6,195 bases of DNA from NCBI GenBank assembly GCA_031289445.1, contig JAITPL010000169.1, positions 1-6,195 of the forward strand, read 5' to 3'. The stretch is from Tannerella sp. (GTDB lineage: Bacteria > Bacteroidota > Bacteroidia > Bacteroidales > Tannerellaceae). Shown piece after piece: positions 6,069 through 6,195 of the stretch (the stretch's first letter is position 1; every line of letters begins with the position of its first letter). The translations under genes were made by a program, and so were the position numbers. Below the pieces are notes generated by a model, which was not told the DNA's origin, searched no databases, and worked only from the letters and a program-made list of their open reading frames with translations.

Positions 6069-6151
6069 AGATTGTTCTCGACTCCGCAAAAGGAAAAACC
6101 GTTCGGGCAGAGGATTGCGTCATTGGTAGGTACGAAGCAATCTTCTACCTT
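6061..6151. repeat. 14-base inverted repeat with a 63-base spacer
   Basis: AAGGTTGAAGATTG (6061-6074) and CAATCTTCTACCTT (6138-6151) are inverted copies matching at 13 of 14 positions. The left arm overlaps the end of the coiled-coil remnant. The spacer holds no ORF or motif that I recognise. The right arm also contains CTTCTACCTTTATT, which is found at 1141-1154 in heptamer run C, so the arms may simply be more members of that repeat family. Confidence 0.5.
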
Positions 6152-6156
6152 TATTC

Positions 6157-6184
6157 TTTGTTTAAAAAAATATGCTTACCTTTG
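6157..6184 (+). promoter_or_regulatory. Possible promoter for a gene beyond the right edge
   Basis: TACCTTTG (6177-6184) is an exact match to the TAnnTTTG -7 consensus, with a TTTG (6157-6160) 16 bases upstream, which is shorter than the usual 19-21. The last 11 bases contain no start codon, so the gene it would serve lies outside the window. Confidence 0.45.
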
Positions 6185-6195
6185 TCGTGGAAAAT

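Overview
The window reads as a chromosomal fragment of a member of the Bacteroidota, probably Bacteroidales. Three things point there: promoters of the Bacteroidetes type (a TAnnTTTG -7 box with, in places, a TTG or TTTG about 20 bases upstream), A/T-rich leaders without Shine-Dalgarno sites, and protein sequences (ArgRS, the GH13 enzyme, the M64 peptidase) that look like those of Bacteroidetes as I remember them. No database comparison was possible, so the taxonomic call is inference.

Three genes lie on the minus strand, read from right to left: a cytoplasmic GH13 alpha-amylase-family enzyme (3770-2073), an omega-amidase-type nitrilase superfamily enzyme (1930-1130), and a secreted M64-family zinc peptidase (980 to beyond base 1, cut off by the window edge just after its zinc motif). 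On the plus strand, divergent from the GH13 gene, is a full-length arginyl-tRNA synthetase gene (argS, 3875-5698). It ends at a very strong intrinsic terminator (5866-5904). Beyond that, 5904-6068 holds a coiled-coil-coding scrap without a start, probably the tail of a decayed gene. A promoter-like sequence at the right edge points to a gene outside the window.

The most unusual part is non-coding. The 150-base gap between the peptidase and nitrilase genes is almost entirely repeats: runs of a degenerate 7-base unit (TTCTAAT, TTCTACC, TTCCGGT) alternate with two copies of a palindrome, one a perfect 28-base palindrome. The repeat run overlaps the 3' end of the nitrilase gene and supplies its last codons and stop. 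A related two-copy heptamer lies downstream of argS.

The genes do not form an obvious pathway. argS is housekeeping; the amidase and the GH13 enzyme are likely independent metabolic genes with their own promoters; the peptidase has no visible promoter and may depend on read-through from the amidase gene. I found no RNA gene, CRISPR array, insertion sequence or phage signature, and no convincing new multi-gene system.
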